A DNA stretch of 44,703 nt from contig JACZXZ010000011.1 in NCBI GenBank assembly GCA_022571365.1, positions 1-44,703 of the forward strand, in the 5' to 3' direction. Position 1 is the stretch's first letter. The number at the start of each line of letters is the position of its first letter. Below are positions 19,865 through 28,484 of this stretch, in pieces. A program made the position numbers and the translations under genes. The notes beneath the pieces are model-generated. The model was not told the origin of the DNA and did no database searches. It saw nothing but the letters and a program-made list of their open reading frames with translations. Origin of the DNA: Pseudomonadota bacterium (lineage in GTDB: Bacteria > Pseudomonadota > Alphaproteobacteria > G022571365).

Positions 19865-21581
19865 GGTTGCGGCCCCTGGCGTCCAGGTTGACGTAGAACG
19901 CCTCCCGCAGCTCCGGGGAATCCTCGTCGACCGGCGCGACTCCGACGAGTGGCGCGATCCGTTCGATAACGCGGCCGACCACCGGTGCCGCGACCCAGCC
20001 GCCGGTGGCGTAGCCGAAGGTCCGTTCGTTGCCGTGGGGCTCGTCGAGGAGGGCCAGCACCACGTAGCGCGGATCGGTCATCGGAAAAGCGCCGACGAAG
20101 GAGGACAAGAGCGCCTTTTCCAGGTATGCGCCGGCGCCCATCTTCTCGGCCGTGCCGGTCTTGCCGCCGACCAGATAGCCGGGCGCGGCGGCGTTCTTGC
20201 CCGTGCCCTCCAGGACTACCAGCCGCAGCAGCCGCCGCATCTTTTCCGAGGTCCGGGGCGAGATTACCTGGGTGCCTGGAACGGGCTCATCCGGCCGCCG
20301 CTTGAGCAGGGTGGGGCGATGCAACACGCCGCCGTTGACGATGGCGGCGGTCCCGTTCGCCAACTGCAACGGGCTTATGGCGAGCCCGTAGCCGAAGGCG
20401 ATGGTCATGGTGTTGATCTCGCGCCACGGCGACGGCGCGATGGGCGTGCCGACTTCGGGCAACTCGATCCGCGCCGGGCGCAGGAAGCCGAGCCGTTCAA
20501 GGAATTCCTGCTGGCCGGTGGTGCCGACGTCGAGCGCCATTTTCGCGGCGCCGATATTGGAGGAGTACATGAAGATCTCCGGCACCGACAGCCAGCGGCG
20601 CTGGGGCTTGAAGTCGCGGATGGTGAAGCGGGCGATGCGAATCGGCTCGGTGGCGTCGTAGCCGTTGTCCAGGGTCGCGGTGCCGGCGTCGAGGGCCATC
20701 GCCACGGTGAAGATCTTGAAGGTGGAGCCCATCTCGTAGACGCCCAGGGTGCCGCGGTTGAACCGGGCCTCGTCGCCGGCGGCGCCCGGCTGGTTGGGGT
20801 CGAAGTCGGGAAGCGAGACCATCGCCAGCACCTCGCCGGTCGAGGCATCCAGCACCAAGCCGGCCGCGCCGAGGGCTTCGTACTCCGTCATCGCGCGGCT
20901 GAGCTCCGCGTGCAGGATGTGCTGGATTCGGATGTCGAGGGAAAGGGTGAGCGGCGTCGTGCCGCCCCTCAAGGCGTCGTCGAAATACCGCTCGATGCCG
21001 GCAAGCCCGTTGTTGTCGACCCCGGTAAAGCCGACCAGGTGGGCGACGAGCCGGCCGTGAGGGTAGACGCGGCGTTCCTCGCGCCGGAAATAGAGTCCGG
21101 GAATGCCAAGGCGGTTGACCGCGTATTGCTGCCGGGGCGTGAGGTTGCGCCGCAGCCACACGAAGCGGCGCTTGGCTTGCAGCTTGGCGAGCACCTCGGC
21201 TTTCGAGAGTTCCGGCAGAACCTGGACCAGCCGTCTCGCCGCATCTTTGGCATCGAGCACCCGAGCGGGGTCGGCGTAGAGCGAGGCGGTGGCCAAGCTG
21301 GTTGCTAGCAGGACGCCGTTGCGATCGACGATGTCGCCGCGTTCCATCTGGAACGTGGCGGTCGGCGGCGGCCCGGCCAGGCGGGACTCTGTCCCTTCCT
21401 GAAACAGGCTCACCTCGACCAGGCGCAGCCCTACCATGAGGAACCCGACGGCGAACAAGAAACCGGTGATGAGCAGCCGGTTACGCCCGGTTTCCATGGC
21501 CTGTTTGGCGGCGCCCTCGAGCCGCAGGCCGCCGTTCTCCCAAGGGTTGGGATGAAGGGCCGTGGGCCGGCGTCCCATCAT
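19851..21581 (-). CDS. ftsI: Septal peptidoglycan transpeptidase FtsI (PBP3)
   Basis: Class B penicillin-binding protein that crosslinks septal peptidoglycan. The 576 residues include one membrane anchor (about 35-57), an N-terminal pedestal and the transpeptidase motifs in order: GSTFK (catalytic Ser), SSN and KTGTAEK. The ATG overlaps the ftsL stop by 4 nt, and an internal ATG (METGRNRLL) is a possible shorter start. Its partner FtsW is encoded in the same run. Confidence 0.97.
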   Translation of the reverse strand: MMGRRPTALHPNPWENGGLRLEGAAKQAMETGRNRLLITGFLFAVGFLMVGLRLVEVSLFQEGTESRLAGPPPTATFQMERGDIVDRNGVLLATSLATASLYADPARVLDAKDAARRLVQVLPELSKAEVLAKLQAKRRFVWLRRNLTPRQQYAVNRLGIPGLYFRREERRVYPHGRLVAHLVGFTGVDNNGLAGIERYFDDALRGGTTPLTLSLDIRIQHILHAELSRAMTEYEALGAAGLVLDASTGEVLAMVSLPDFDPNQPGAAGDEARFNRGTLGVYEMGSTFKIFTVAMALDAGTATLDNGYDATEPIRIARFTIRDFKPQRRWLSVPEIFMYSSNIGAAKMALDVGTTGQQEFLERLGFLRPARIELPEVGTPIAPSPWREINTMTIAFGYGLAISPLQLANGTAAIVNGGVLHRPTLLKRRPDEPVPGTQVISPRTSEKMRRLLRLVVLEGTGKNAAAPGYLVGGKTGTAEKMGAGAYLEKALLSSFVGAFPMTDPRYVVLALLDEPHGNERTFGYATGGWVAAPVVGRVIERIAPLVGVAPVDEDSPELREAFYVNLDARGRNLASF

Positions 21582-21952
21582 TGCCCCGCCCCCGCACTGG
21601 CGAGGGCTGGCTCAGGCGCCGCCGGCGGGTCGGTTTTGATCTTGAGGTCCAGCACCGGGCGTTGAGGTTGCGTGTCGCCGCCGCGCATGGGCAGGTCCTC
21701 GATCGTCAACATCTGCGTCGTCGTGATCGGTTGCAGGTCGAGGTGCCGGCGGCTCAAATCCGCCAGGCGCTCGGTGCGGTTGAGGTAGCTCCACTCCGCC
21801 TTGAGCACGTGAATCTCTTCCTGGTCGGAGCGGATCGCGCGGTTGAGATGGGCCAGTTCGTCTTCCAGCGTCTGGACCTCGTATTTGAGCTCGAACAGGG
21901 CGAAGCCGGCGGCGCCACCGAGGGCGAGCCAGATCAAGGCCGCGCGGCGCAT
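21578..21952 (-). CDS. ftsL: Cell division protein FtsL
   Basis: Small bitopic divisome protein that forms a complex with FtsQ and FtsB. The 124 residues comprise a membrane segment at the extreme N terminus (about 3-21), a coiled-coil stretch (about 25-60, YEVQTLEDELAHLNRAIR) and a Pro/Ala-rich tail. Its identity rests on this architecture and its position between rsmH and ftsI. The start and the rsmH stop share one base (TAATG). Confidence 0.93.
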   Translation of the reverse strand: MRRAALIWLALGGAAGFALFELKYEVQTLEDELAHLNRAIRSDQEEIHVLKAEWSYLNRTERLADLSRRHLDLQPITTTQMLTIEDLPMRGGDTQPQRPVLDLKIKTDPPAAPEPALASAGAGQ

Positions 21953-22944
21953 TATGCGGCGTGCTCCATGGGCCAGGCCGGGGCCGCCGTGCGCTCCGCC
22001 GCGCGCAGCCGCGCCGAACGGGCCCTGGGGTTCCGTGCGACCTCCACGGTCGAGGGGCGGATGGCCCTGCGGGTCAAGAGCTCGAAAGAAAAGGAGGCGG
22101 CGCGCCTGTCATCGGCTGGGAGGAAGCGCGAGACATGTGGCGCGCCGCCACTGCGGGCCCGCAGGAAGCTCTTGACTTTTCGATCCTCGAGGGAGTGGAA
22201 GGAAACGACGACCAGGGTCCCCCCCGGCGAGAGCAAGACCTCGGCCGCCGAGAGGCCACGATCGAGCTCGCCCAGCTCGTCGTTGAGGTAAATGCGCAGG
22301 GCCTGGAAGGTGCGGGTCGCCGGGTCGATGCCGTCCCGGCCCTTCTTACCCCGGGGACCGCGCCGCACCGCGGAGCGCACCAGATCGGCGAGCTCCCCCG
22401 TGCGGCTTATGGGGGCGCTGGCCCTGGCCTTGACGATGGCGCGGGCGATCCGGCGCGCATTGGGCTCCTCGCCGTAGCGGTGAATAATGTCGGCAAGCTC
22501 GTCCTCGGTCGCGCCGTTCACAATGTCGGCGGCAGACGGCCCCAATTTCTCCATGCGCATGTCGAGCGGGCCGTCGAGGCGGAAGGAAAACCCCCGCTCC
22601 GGGTCGTCGAGTTGCAGCGAGGAGAGGCCGAGGTCCAGGGCGACACCGTCGACCGTCGCCACCTGATGCGATCTCAAGAGCCCGACCATGTCACCGAAGC
22701 GGCCCTTGATGAGCGTCAGCCGGCCCGGGTATTGCCGTGCCAGGCCGGCGCCGCGCTCGATCGCCTCGGGGTCGCGGTCGATGCCCCAGACGGTGCAGTG
22801 GGCGGCCTCCAGGAGCGCCCGGCTGTAGCCGCCGCCGCCGAACGTACCGTCCACATAGACGCCCTCGTCGCGCGGGCCGAGCGCGTGCATGACCTCGGCC
22901 AGCATCACCGGCCTGTGGTCACCGGCCTCGGCCATGGCCGTCAT
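21952..22944 (-). CDS. rsmH: 16S rRNA (cytosine-1402-N4)-methyltransferase RsmH
   Basis: SAM-dependent methyltransferase of 16S rRNA (older name MraW). The 330 residues open with [10 protein letters not shown] and the SAM loop [15 protein letters not shown]. They continue with [20 protein letters not shown] and end with the conserved [15 protein letters not shown] and [10 protein letters not shown] segments. The ATG overlaps the mraZ stop by 4 nt. Confidence 0.98.
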   Translation of the reverse strand: MTAMAEAGDHRPVMLAEVMHALGPRDEGVYVDGTFGGGGYSRALLEAAHCTVWGIDRDPEAIERGAGLARQYPGRLTLIKGRFGDMVGLLRSHQVATVDGVALDLGLSSLQLDDPERGFSFRLDGPLDMRMEKLGPSAADIVNGATEDELADIIHRYGEEPNARRIARAIVKARASAPISRTGELADLVRSAVRRGPRGKKGRDGIDPATRTFQALRIYLNDELGELDRGLSAAEVLLSPGGTLVVVSFHSLEDRKVKSFLRARSGGAPHVSRFLPADDRRAASFSFELLTRRAIRPSTVEVARNPRARSARLRAAERTAAPAWPMEHAA

Positions 22945-23417
22945 CGCCTGCCTCCACCCTCATCGCCGGGCCGGTGCAGGCGCAAGGTCATCCCCTGACG
23001 CCGGGCCTGTTCACGCGACCGCTCGCGGTGGGTGCGGGCCGCCTCGGGCTCCCAGATTTCAAAGTAACGGCCCTGGCCGACGAAGGCGGCAAGGGCGGTG
23101 ATTCTGGCATGCCCGGCCAGCTCCTTCGGCAGGACGATGCGTCCTTCGCCGTCGAAGGGAAGCTGATGGGCGTCGGCGAAGATCGCCGAGGCGAGGCTCG
23201 CCTGTTCCTCCGAGAACAGCTCAAGCGCGTCGAGGCCCTCCGACAGCCCCTGCATGGACTCATAGTCAAAGGCCTGGATGGCGTTGAGCCGAAAGGCGGG
23301 AATGGCGACGATGCCGTTGAAGCTCTGATCGGCGAGGGCGGCGCGGAACTGGGCGGGAACCGAAACCCGGCCCTTCTTGTCCACTTTGTTGACAAACGTG
23401 GACAGAAACAGTGCCAT
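22941..23417 (-). CDS. mraZ: Transcriptional regulator MraZ
   Basis: First gene of the dcw cluster: a DNA-binding AbrB-like protein with two MraZ/SpoVT folds ([13 protein letters not shown] and [16 protein letters not shown]), known to regulate its own operon. The ATG at 23417 has gggagg about 6 nt upstream and gives 158 residues beginning [13 protein letters not shown], normal for the family. The open frame reaches 23510, but that part covers the promoter. A MraZ box lies 80-125 nt upstream. Confidence 0.97.
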   Translation of the reverse strand: MALFLSTFVNKVDKKGRVSVPAQFRAALADQSFNGIVAIPAFRLNAIQAFDYESMQGLSEGLDALELFSEEQASLASAIFADAHQLPFDGEGRIVLPKELAGHARITALAAFVGQGRYFEIWEPEAARTHRERSREQARRQGMTLRLHRPGDEGGGRR

Positions 23418-23499
23418 GAACGCCTCCCGAATACTTCGCCCCCTCCGGCCGACGCGTATCCCACGTCCCTTCGCCAGAGGGCGCCCCATGTTTATGGCA

Positions 23500-23543
23500 T
23501 GGGAAGGCATGGGATAACATGGGGAAAAATGGTCGTCAATGGG
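23500..23543. promoter_or_regulatory. MraZ box: five TGGG repeats at 10-bp period
   Basis: On the plus strand TGGG begins at 23500, 23510, 23520 and 23540, with TGGT at 23530. These are exact 10-bp steps, matching the known MraZ operator logic of TGGGN repeats spaced one helical turn apart. The array covers the candidate mraZ promoter, so autorepression is likely. Confidence 0.85.
23511..23539 (-). promoter_or_regulatory. Candidate mraZ/dcw promoter
   Basis: On the minus strand TTGACG (23534-23539) is followed after 17 nt by TATCCC (23511-23516). The -35 is strong and the -10 moderate. Both lie inside the MraZ box, which fits repression by promoter occlusion. Confidence 0.5.
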
Positions 23544-23894
23544 AATTTACAGTAAAACCATGGTCAAACAAAACCTTGATATGGTTCAAATCAGGCATAC
23601 CACATGTAGAGAAATAACGATTCCAGTCTTCGTTACTGGGGATACATGATCGGCATCGCATGAGAATATGGCAAAATTATGTTCGTGGTATGTTCTTTTT
23701 ATGGAGTCTTGGAAAACAGGTCTCTGATACCAGCGATTTCAAGAACTCGTGGCGTTGGGGAAGGCGGGGCCGAGGTCCCGCACGAAGGCGGAAATTTCGG
23801 GGAGACTCGGCTGGGGAAAGCAGGCCGGGGACGTGGAAGTCAAGAAAACCGGCCAAGTAAATATAGCGGCGCCGGATGAGAGAGGCGGCGAGAA
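23544..23894. other. AT-richer spacer between rnpB and mraZ, no gene seen
   Basis: About 350 bases between the RNase P RNA gene and the MraZ box. It is clearly lower in GC than the flanking genes. No reading frame here looks like a protein. It may hold the rnpB 3' end and upstream parts of the dcw promoter. Confidence 0.5.
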
Positions 23895-24330
<436 letters not shown>

Positions 24331-24363
24331 TTGATAGGTAGGCCGGCCGCACGCCGCCGTCAA
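24331..24363 (-). promoter_or_regulatory. Candidate rnpB promoter overlapping the ampD stop
   Basis: On the minus strand TTGACG (24358-24363) includes the ampD stop codon TGA. About 17 nt later comes tacctatcaa (24331-24340), directly before the P1 helix of rnpB. The -35 is good and the -10 is weak against the sigma-70 consensus, but the placement relative to the RNA 5' end is right. Confidence 0.45.
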
Positions 24364-25136
24364 CCGGCCATTGCCAGGAGCGCCTCCAGGCGGCGCGCGG
24401 TCTCGGAGTCGATCAGGCCGTCCACCCGGCTCGGGCGGAAGTGCCGCTGGAAGGCGGCGACCACCCGCCGGGCCGGCTCGTCGAGCCGCCCCGTGGCCTG
24501 GATCTCGTAGCCAAAGCGGGCCAGCCCGCGCTGGACCTCACCGATCAGGGGGTCGGTTGCGTCCGGATCGAACCGTCTCTCGCCCGCGTGCTCACGCGCG
24601 CGACCTTTCTCTCTCGCGTGCTCACGCGCGCGACCTTCCGCCGTGTCGAAATCGGGGGGCCACAGCCCGACGCCGGCCCGGGCCAGGCGCGCCCAGTCGA
24701 ACAACTCGCCCGGATCGCATTTGCGCGCGGGCGCCACGTCGGAGTGGCCGAGAACCCGCTCGGGCGGGATCGCCCGGCGGTCGAGAATCTCGCGGGCAAG
24801 CCGCTCAACCGCCGCCATCTGCTCTTCGGGAAACGGGCGGTAGCCCAGATCGTGGCCGGGATTGACCAGTTCGATGCCGATCGACCGGTCGTTGATGTCG
24901 CGGTCGCCGCGCCAACAGGCAAGCCCGGCGTGCCAGGCGCGGCGCTCCTCCGGCACCAGGCGGAAGACGCTGCCGTCCTCGTCGATCATGTAGTGGGCGC
25001 TGACCTTCTGGGCCGGATCGCACAACCGGTCGAGCGCCGCCTCCGGGCTCTCCATGCCGGTGTAGTGCAGCACCAGCATATCGACTTGGGCTCCCTCGGA
25101 CCGGGGCTCGTGGTTGAGGCAAGGGTAGTCGATCAT
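24360..25136 (-). CDS. AmpD-like N-acetylmuramoyl-L-alanine amidase
   Basis: Zinc amidase that cleaves anhydro-muropeptides during cell wall recycling. The 258-residue protein has an amidase_2 domain (about 15-160) with LVLHYTGM (His ligand), ISIELVNPGH-like sequence (SIGIELVNPGHD) and LGHSDVAPARKCDPGELFDW. A C-terminal peptidoglycan-binding domain follows (about 195-255). There is no signal peptide, which fits a cytoplasmic AmpD-type enzyme. The ATG at 25136 gives MIDYPCLNHEPRS, usual for the family; a longer open frame upstream is the shadow of djlA. A doubled 10-residue unit GRAREHA-- links the two domains. Confidence 0.93.
   Translation of the reverse strand: MIDYPCLNHEPRSEGAQVDMLVLHYTGMESPEAALDRLCDPAQKVSAHYMIDEDGSVFRLVPEERRAWHAGLACWRGDRDINDRSIGIELVNPGHDLGYRPFPEEQMAAVERLAREILDRRAIPPERVLGHSDVAPARKCDPGELFDWARLARAGVGLWPPDFDTAEGRAREHAREKGRAREHAGERRFDPDATDPLIGEVQRGLARFGYEIQATGRLDEPARRVVAAFQRHFRPSRVDGLIDSETARRLEALLAMAG
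24585..24637. repeat. 30-bp tandem repeat inside the amidase gene
   Basis: A 23-nt stretch is repeated exactly at 24585-24607 and 24615-24637, a period of 30 bp (ten codons). It encodes GRAREHAREK followed by GRAREHAGER, in the linker between the amidase and peptidoglycan-binding domains. Confidence 0.9.
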
Positions 25137-25174
25137 GGCTGACCGGTCGCCACGGCCTGCCGAGGCGTCATGGC

Positions 25175-25897
25175 TCAGGCCGGCCGGCGCTCCTTGCGGA
25201 TGCGTTCGTGGGCGGCGTTGATGGCCGCCATCTTTTGATTGGCGAGATCGATGAACTCCTGGGGCATGCCCTGGGCGATCAAGCTGTCCGGGTGGTTCTC
25301 GCGGGTAAGCTGGCGATAGGCCGCCTTGAGCTCCTGGTCCGAGGCCTCGCGCGGGACGCCGAGAACCTCGTACGGATCGGCCTGGTCCGGACCCATCTGC
25401 TCGGCGCGGATGCGCTCGAACGCGCGCTCGTCGAAGCCGAAGATGCCGGCGACGGCCTTGAGGTAGTCGAGCTCCCCGGGGCTCACCACGCCGTCGGCCT
25501 TGGCGATGTGGATGAGCGCGCCGAGCAGCTTTTCCAGCACCGCCGGGCGGTCGGCGAACATGCGCGCGATCTGCTGCGCATAGGGCTCGAAGCCCGCGGC
25601 CTCTTGGCGCGCCTGGTCGAACACGCGGCCGACACCTCCCATCTCCTCGGGCGGGATGCGGAACGCTTCTCTGAAGGCTCTGATCTCGTCGCGCGTCACG
25701 ATGCCGTCGGCCTTCGCCATCTTGGCGCCGAGCACGATGACCGCGATGGTGAAGGCGACGCGCTTGGTGGGCTCGTCCACCATGGCGCCGCGCCTCTTGT
25801 CGAAGGCGTGGCCCGCGAGCGCGCCAATGAACGCGCCCAAGGGACCGCCCAGGGCGAAGCCCGCCGCCCCGCCCAGAACTTTGCCCCAGATGCTCAT
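25175..25897 (-). CDS. djlA: DjlA-like TerB/J-domain membrane protein
   Basis: Predicted membrane-linked DnaK co-chaperone. The 240 residues comprise a glycine-rich hydrophobic N terminus (GKVLGGAAGFALGGPLGAFI, about 5-30), a TerB domain with IAKADGVVSPGEL (about 45-165) and a C-terminal J domain with the invariant HPD (RENHPDSLI, about 205). The ATG at 25897 is chosen because the family begins with this hydrophobic segment; the frame is open further upstream, but into a repeated leader. The 5' end and leader are duplicated at 29271-29396. The amidase gene starts 38 nt downstream. Confidence 0.9.
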   Translation of the reverse strand: MSIWGKVLGGAAGFALGGPLGAFIGALAGHAFDKRRGAMVDEPTKRVAFTIAVIVLGAKMAKADGIVTRDEIRAFREAFRIPPEEMGGVGRVFDQARQEAAGFEPYAQQIARMFADRPAVLEKLLGALIHIAKADGVVSPGELDYLKAVAGIFGFDERAFERIRAEQMGPDQADPYEVLGVPREASDQELKAAYRQLTRENHPDSLIAQGMPQEFIDLANQKMAAINAAHERIRKERRPA

Positions 25898-26001
25898 GGC
25901 GTTCCGCTGGACGCGTGAGTGAATGCAAGCCGTGCCGCCACAGCCATAATAGTCACCATAATATGAGGTGGGGCCACGCGCCACCGGTTGTTGCGGCGGC
26001 C
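25871..26001. repeat. djlA 5' end and leader, left copy of a flanking direct repeat
   Basis: This segment, from djlA codon about 9 back through its leader, matches 29271-29396 in the same orientation. The outer 37 nt (25965-26001) differ from 29360-29396 at one position; the rest is similar with substitutions and small gaps. Together the copies bracket the DUF2182/DUF1326 module. Confidence 0.75.
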
Positions 26002-26066
26002 TTGGCGGCGGCCTCAGGCGCCGGAATGGCGGCACCTGTCGGCGCGCGCTCGGAGGGGCGAACGGT

Positions 26067-26855
26067 TCAGCTTTGGACGACCACGAAGAGGCCCGCTAGC
26101 ACCAGGAGAAGGCCGCTTACCCGCCCTGCCGGGACCCCAAACGGCGCCGCCTTTTCAGCCAGGACGAAGATGGCGATCGCCGCGATCCACAACAGGTTCA
26201 TGATCCCGCCGAGGAACAGCAGGCCCATCAGGATCCAGCAGCACCCGACGCAGAAGGCGCCATGCTCCAGGCCCATGGCGAAGGCGCCGCCGGCGCCCTT
26301 CCGCCAGCCCCTCATGAGGAAGCCCAGTGGCGACCGGCAGCGCTTCAGGCAGGCGTGCTTGAGCGGCGTCCACTGGTAGATGCCGGCGCCGATGAGCAGG
26401 GCGCCGCCCAACAGGGGGCTCGTGCTCACCATCATCGGCGACAGCAACGCGGCCTGGTCCAGCGCCCACTGCAAGGTCGTCGCGACCAGGCTGAATCCGG
26501 TCCACACGGCGATGTATCCCGAGACGAAAGCGCCGGTCGGCGCGAACGGCTGGCCTTGCTCCCGCTGCTTGCGGCTGATGGTGGCGAACAGGAGGATCAT
26601 GGGCGAGGCGCTCGGCACCATCATTCCCACCATCATCACCGCCCACATCAGGAACATCAGCGCGAAGTCGACGGCGCCCCACGGCTTCACCTGCGCCATG
26701 GCCATGGCCTCACCCATCGTCGCCGGCATGTCGCCCATCCCGGCGGCGGTGACGACCAGGTAGATCCAGGCGAGGGCGGTCGCGCCGGCGAGGCCGGCCA
26801 GCACGATAGCCCGGTCGCGCTTGAGGAGGGATTGAAGCGCCGAGTCCTCCGTCAT
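26067..26855 (-). CDS. DUF2182 family integral membrane protein
   Basis: Predicted metal-binding membrane protein of unknown function. The 262 residues contain about six or seven membrane segments. Family motifs are visible: WAVMMVGMMVPSASPMILLF (about 69-88), WTPLKHACLKRC and GLEHGAFCVGCCWILM, with conserved His and Cys residues within or next to membrane helices. The ATG at 26855 begins MTEDSALQSL; the open frame continues into the 21-bp repeat array but that part is low complexity. It follows two DUF1326 genes on the same strand, and the two families often occur together (from memory). Confidence 0.88.
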   Translation of the reverse strand: MTEDSALQSLLKRDRAIVLAGLAGATALAWIYLVVTAAGMGDMPATMGEAMAMAQVKPWGAVDFALMFLMWAVMMVGMMVPSASPMILLFATISRKQREQGQPFAPTGAFVSGYIAVWTGFSLVATTLQWALDQAALLSPMMVSTSPLLGGALLIGAGIYQWTPLKHACLKRCRSPLGFLMRGWRKGAGGAFAMGLEHGAFCVGCCWILMGLLFLGGIMNLLWIAAIAIFVLAEKAAPFGVPAGRVSGLLLVLAGLFVVVQS

Positions 26856-26895
26856 GGTCCTCGCTTCGTCATGTGCGACGCGACCCTGGCGCGGG

Positions 26896-27022
26896 CCCGA
26901 GGCGCCAACCGCGAGGCCCGAGGCGCCAACCGGCGAGGCCCGAGGCGCCAACCGCGAGGCCCGAGGCGCCAACCGCGAGGCCCGAGGCGCCAACCGCGAG
27001 GCCCGAGGCGCCAACCGCGAGG
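26896..27022. repeat. 21-bp tandem repeat, six copies, between DUF1326 and DUF2182 genes
   Basis: Six head-to-tail copies, beginning cccgaggcgccaaccgcgag, start at 26896, 26917, 26939, 26960, 26981 and 27002. The second has one extra G (22 bp) and the others are identical. The array fills most of the spacer between the DUF1326 stop and the DUF2182 start and would lie in the 5' leader of the latter. Confidence 0.95.
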
Positions 27023-27032
27023 CCGGCGTCGC

Positions 27033-27662
27033 CTAGGCCAGACCATACGGCGTGAGCGTAATATAGGAAAGCGACGAGTGACGTCCGGTCCAGTCGAGCT
27101 TGATCTCCCCTGTGCCTTTGGCCGACCCGCTCGCCATCTCGGCCTCGCGGTACTCGAAGCCCTCGGGAAGCAGGACGCGGGCGCGATGCTCGGCCCCGGT
27201 GACGGGGTTGCGGATCGGCTCGGTCGACGTCTCCGCGACGCCGGGGATCGCAACGCGCGCACGGCGCTTGTCCAGATCGAACTCGAATTCGATGGGCAGG
27301 AACAGCGGATCGTATTCCTTTTCTATGGTCGAGCCATAGATGTTGAACATCGTGGTCGGCTCCTGCTCCTCCCCCGACAGGATCTTCAGGAGCGCCTCGC
27401 GCTGGGGTTCGCTCGCGCGTTCGTCGATGATCGCCTGGGCGGTGCCGTTGCCCAGGTGGACCGGGCCCGGCCAATGAAAGGTGGTGGCCCAGCGCAGGCC
27501 ATCGAGGCGGACCTCGCCAAAGTAACCCTCGTCGATCTCAAAGGCGTCCATGCCTTCGCAGGTCCCATGAGTGGGCGGGGCATTGAAATCGCACGGGCAG
27601 CCGAAGGCGCAGTTGCAATAAACGAGGTGCTTTCCCGTCATCCTCCAGTCGACATAGGCCAT
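27033..27662 (-). CDS. DUF1326 domain protein, copy 1
   Basis: Family of unknown function. The 209 residues start MAYVDWRMTGKHLVYCNC and carry the cluster CNCAFGCPCDFN (Cys 16, 18, 22, 24), a likely metal-binding site. The rest is beta-rich, with conserved NAPPTHG, AIIDERA and DPLFLPIEFEFD. There is no signal peptide or membrane segment. A strong ribosome site (ggggagg) lies 5 nt before the ATG. It is a clear paralogue of the next gene upstream and probably acts with the DUF2182 membrane protein downstream; that link is inference from position. Confidence 0.92.
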   Translation of the reverse strand: MAYVDWRMTGKHLVYCNCAFGCPCDFNAPPTHGTCEGMDAFEIDEGYFGEVRLDGLRWATTFHWPGPVHLGNGTAQAIIDERASEPQREALLKILSGEEQEPTTMFNIYGSTIEKEYDPLFLPIEFEFDLDKRRARVAIPGVAETSTEPIRNPVTGAEHRARVLLPEGFEYREAEMASGSAKGTGEIKLDWTGRHSSLSYITLTPYGLA

Positions 27663-27773
27663 CTCTGCCTCCCCTGATCTCCACTTCTCTCATCCAGCGC
27701 GGCGGCGGCAAGGCGGGACGGCAATGCATCCCGCCGGCCGGCGGGACCCATCTTGTATGCGGTTTGTATGCGG

Positions 27774-28409
27774 CTACCTGACCACACCGCTCTGGGTCAG
27801 GTGGAGGTTGGCGAGGTGGCCGTGGCCGTTGACAATATCGAGTTCTATCTCGCCCGTGGCCCTGGATGTGCCGCTGGCGACCTCGGCCACGGTGTATTCG
27901 AATCCGTGGGGCATATCGATGCGGGCTCGGTGTGGGTCGCCGGTAATCGGATTGCGTATCGGCTCCCCCGCCGACTCTATCATCCCGGGGACGACCAAGC
28001 GCGCGGTACGCTGGTCCACGTCGATCTCGAACTCGATGGGCATGAACAGCGGATCGTGTACCTTGCTCATGGTCGTGCTGAAGACCTGCAGCATTGTGGC
28101 GCCGGGCTCGGTCTCCCGACCATGCAGGATCTCCACCAGCGCTGCGCGCTGCTTGTCGTCGGCGCGCTCGTCGATGATCGCCTGCATGGTCCCGTTGCCT
28201 TCGTGGATGGCCTTGGGCCAGCTGAAGGTGATCGCCCAGCAAAGATTGTCGAGGCGGACCTGGCCGAAGTGCCCCTCCTCGATCCTCATCGCCTCCACGG
28301 CCCGGCAATTTCCGTGTGTGGGCGGGGCATTGAACTGGCACGGACACCCCCAGGCGCAGTTGCAGTTCACGAACTCCGGTCCCTTCATGCTCCACTCGAC
28401 GTAAGCCAT
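27774..28409 (-). CDS. DUF1326 domain protein, copy 2
   Basis: Second DUF1326 paralogue, 211 residues, with the same Cys spacing (CNCAWGCPCQFN, Cys 16, 18, 22, 24) and conserved FNAPPTHG, AIIDERADDKQRAAL and DPLFMPIEFEIDVD. The ATG at 28409 has gggagg 5 nt upstream; an in-frame ATG ten codons earlier lacks this. The two copies are similar along their full length, so the tandem arose by duplication but is well diverged. Function unknown. Confidence 0.92.
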   Translation of the reverse strand: MAYVEWSMKGPEFVNCNCAWGCPCQFNAPPTHGNCRAVEAMRIEEGHFGQVRLDNLCWAITFSWPKAIHEGNGTMQAIIDERADDKQRAALVEILHGRETEPGATMLQVFSTTMSKVHDPLFMPIEFEIDVDQRTARLVVPGMIESAGEPIRNPITGDPHRARIDMPHGFEYTVAEVASGTSRATGEIELDIVNGHGHLANLHLTQSGVVR

Positions 28410-28484
28410 GTCATCCTCCCTTGGCCGGCGTTTTGCCATTCAGGCGCGCCTCACGCACGGACCTGCTAAGACCGATGGCCCCCC

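Noticed and set aside
25137-25928. N-terminal extension of the amidase frame through djlA
   Set aside because: The added part is djlA read in another frame; family start and length favour the ATG at 25136.
26896-27022. Possible CRISPR array
   Set aside because: The 21-bp units are directly adjacent with no unique spacers; it is a simple tandem repeat.
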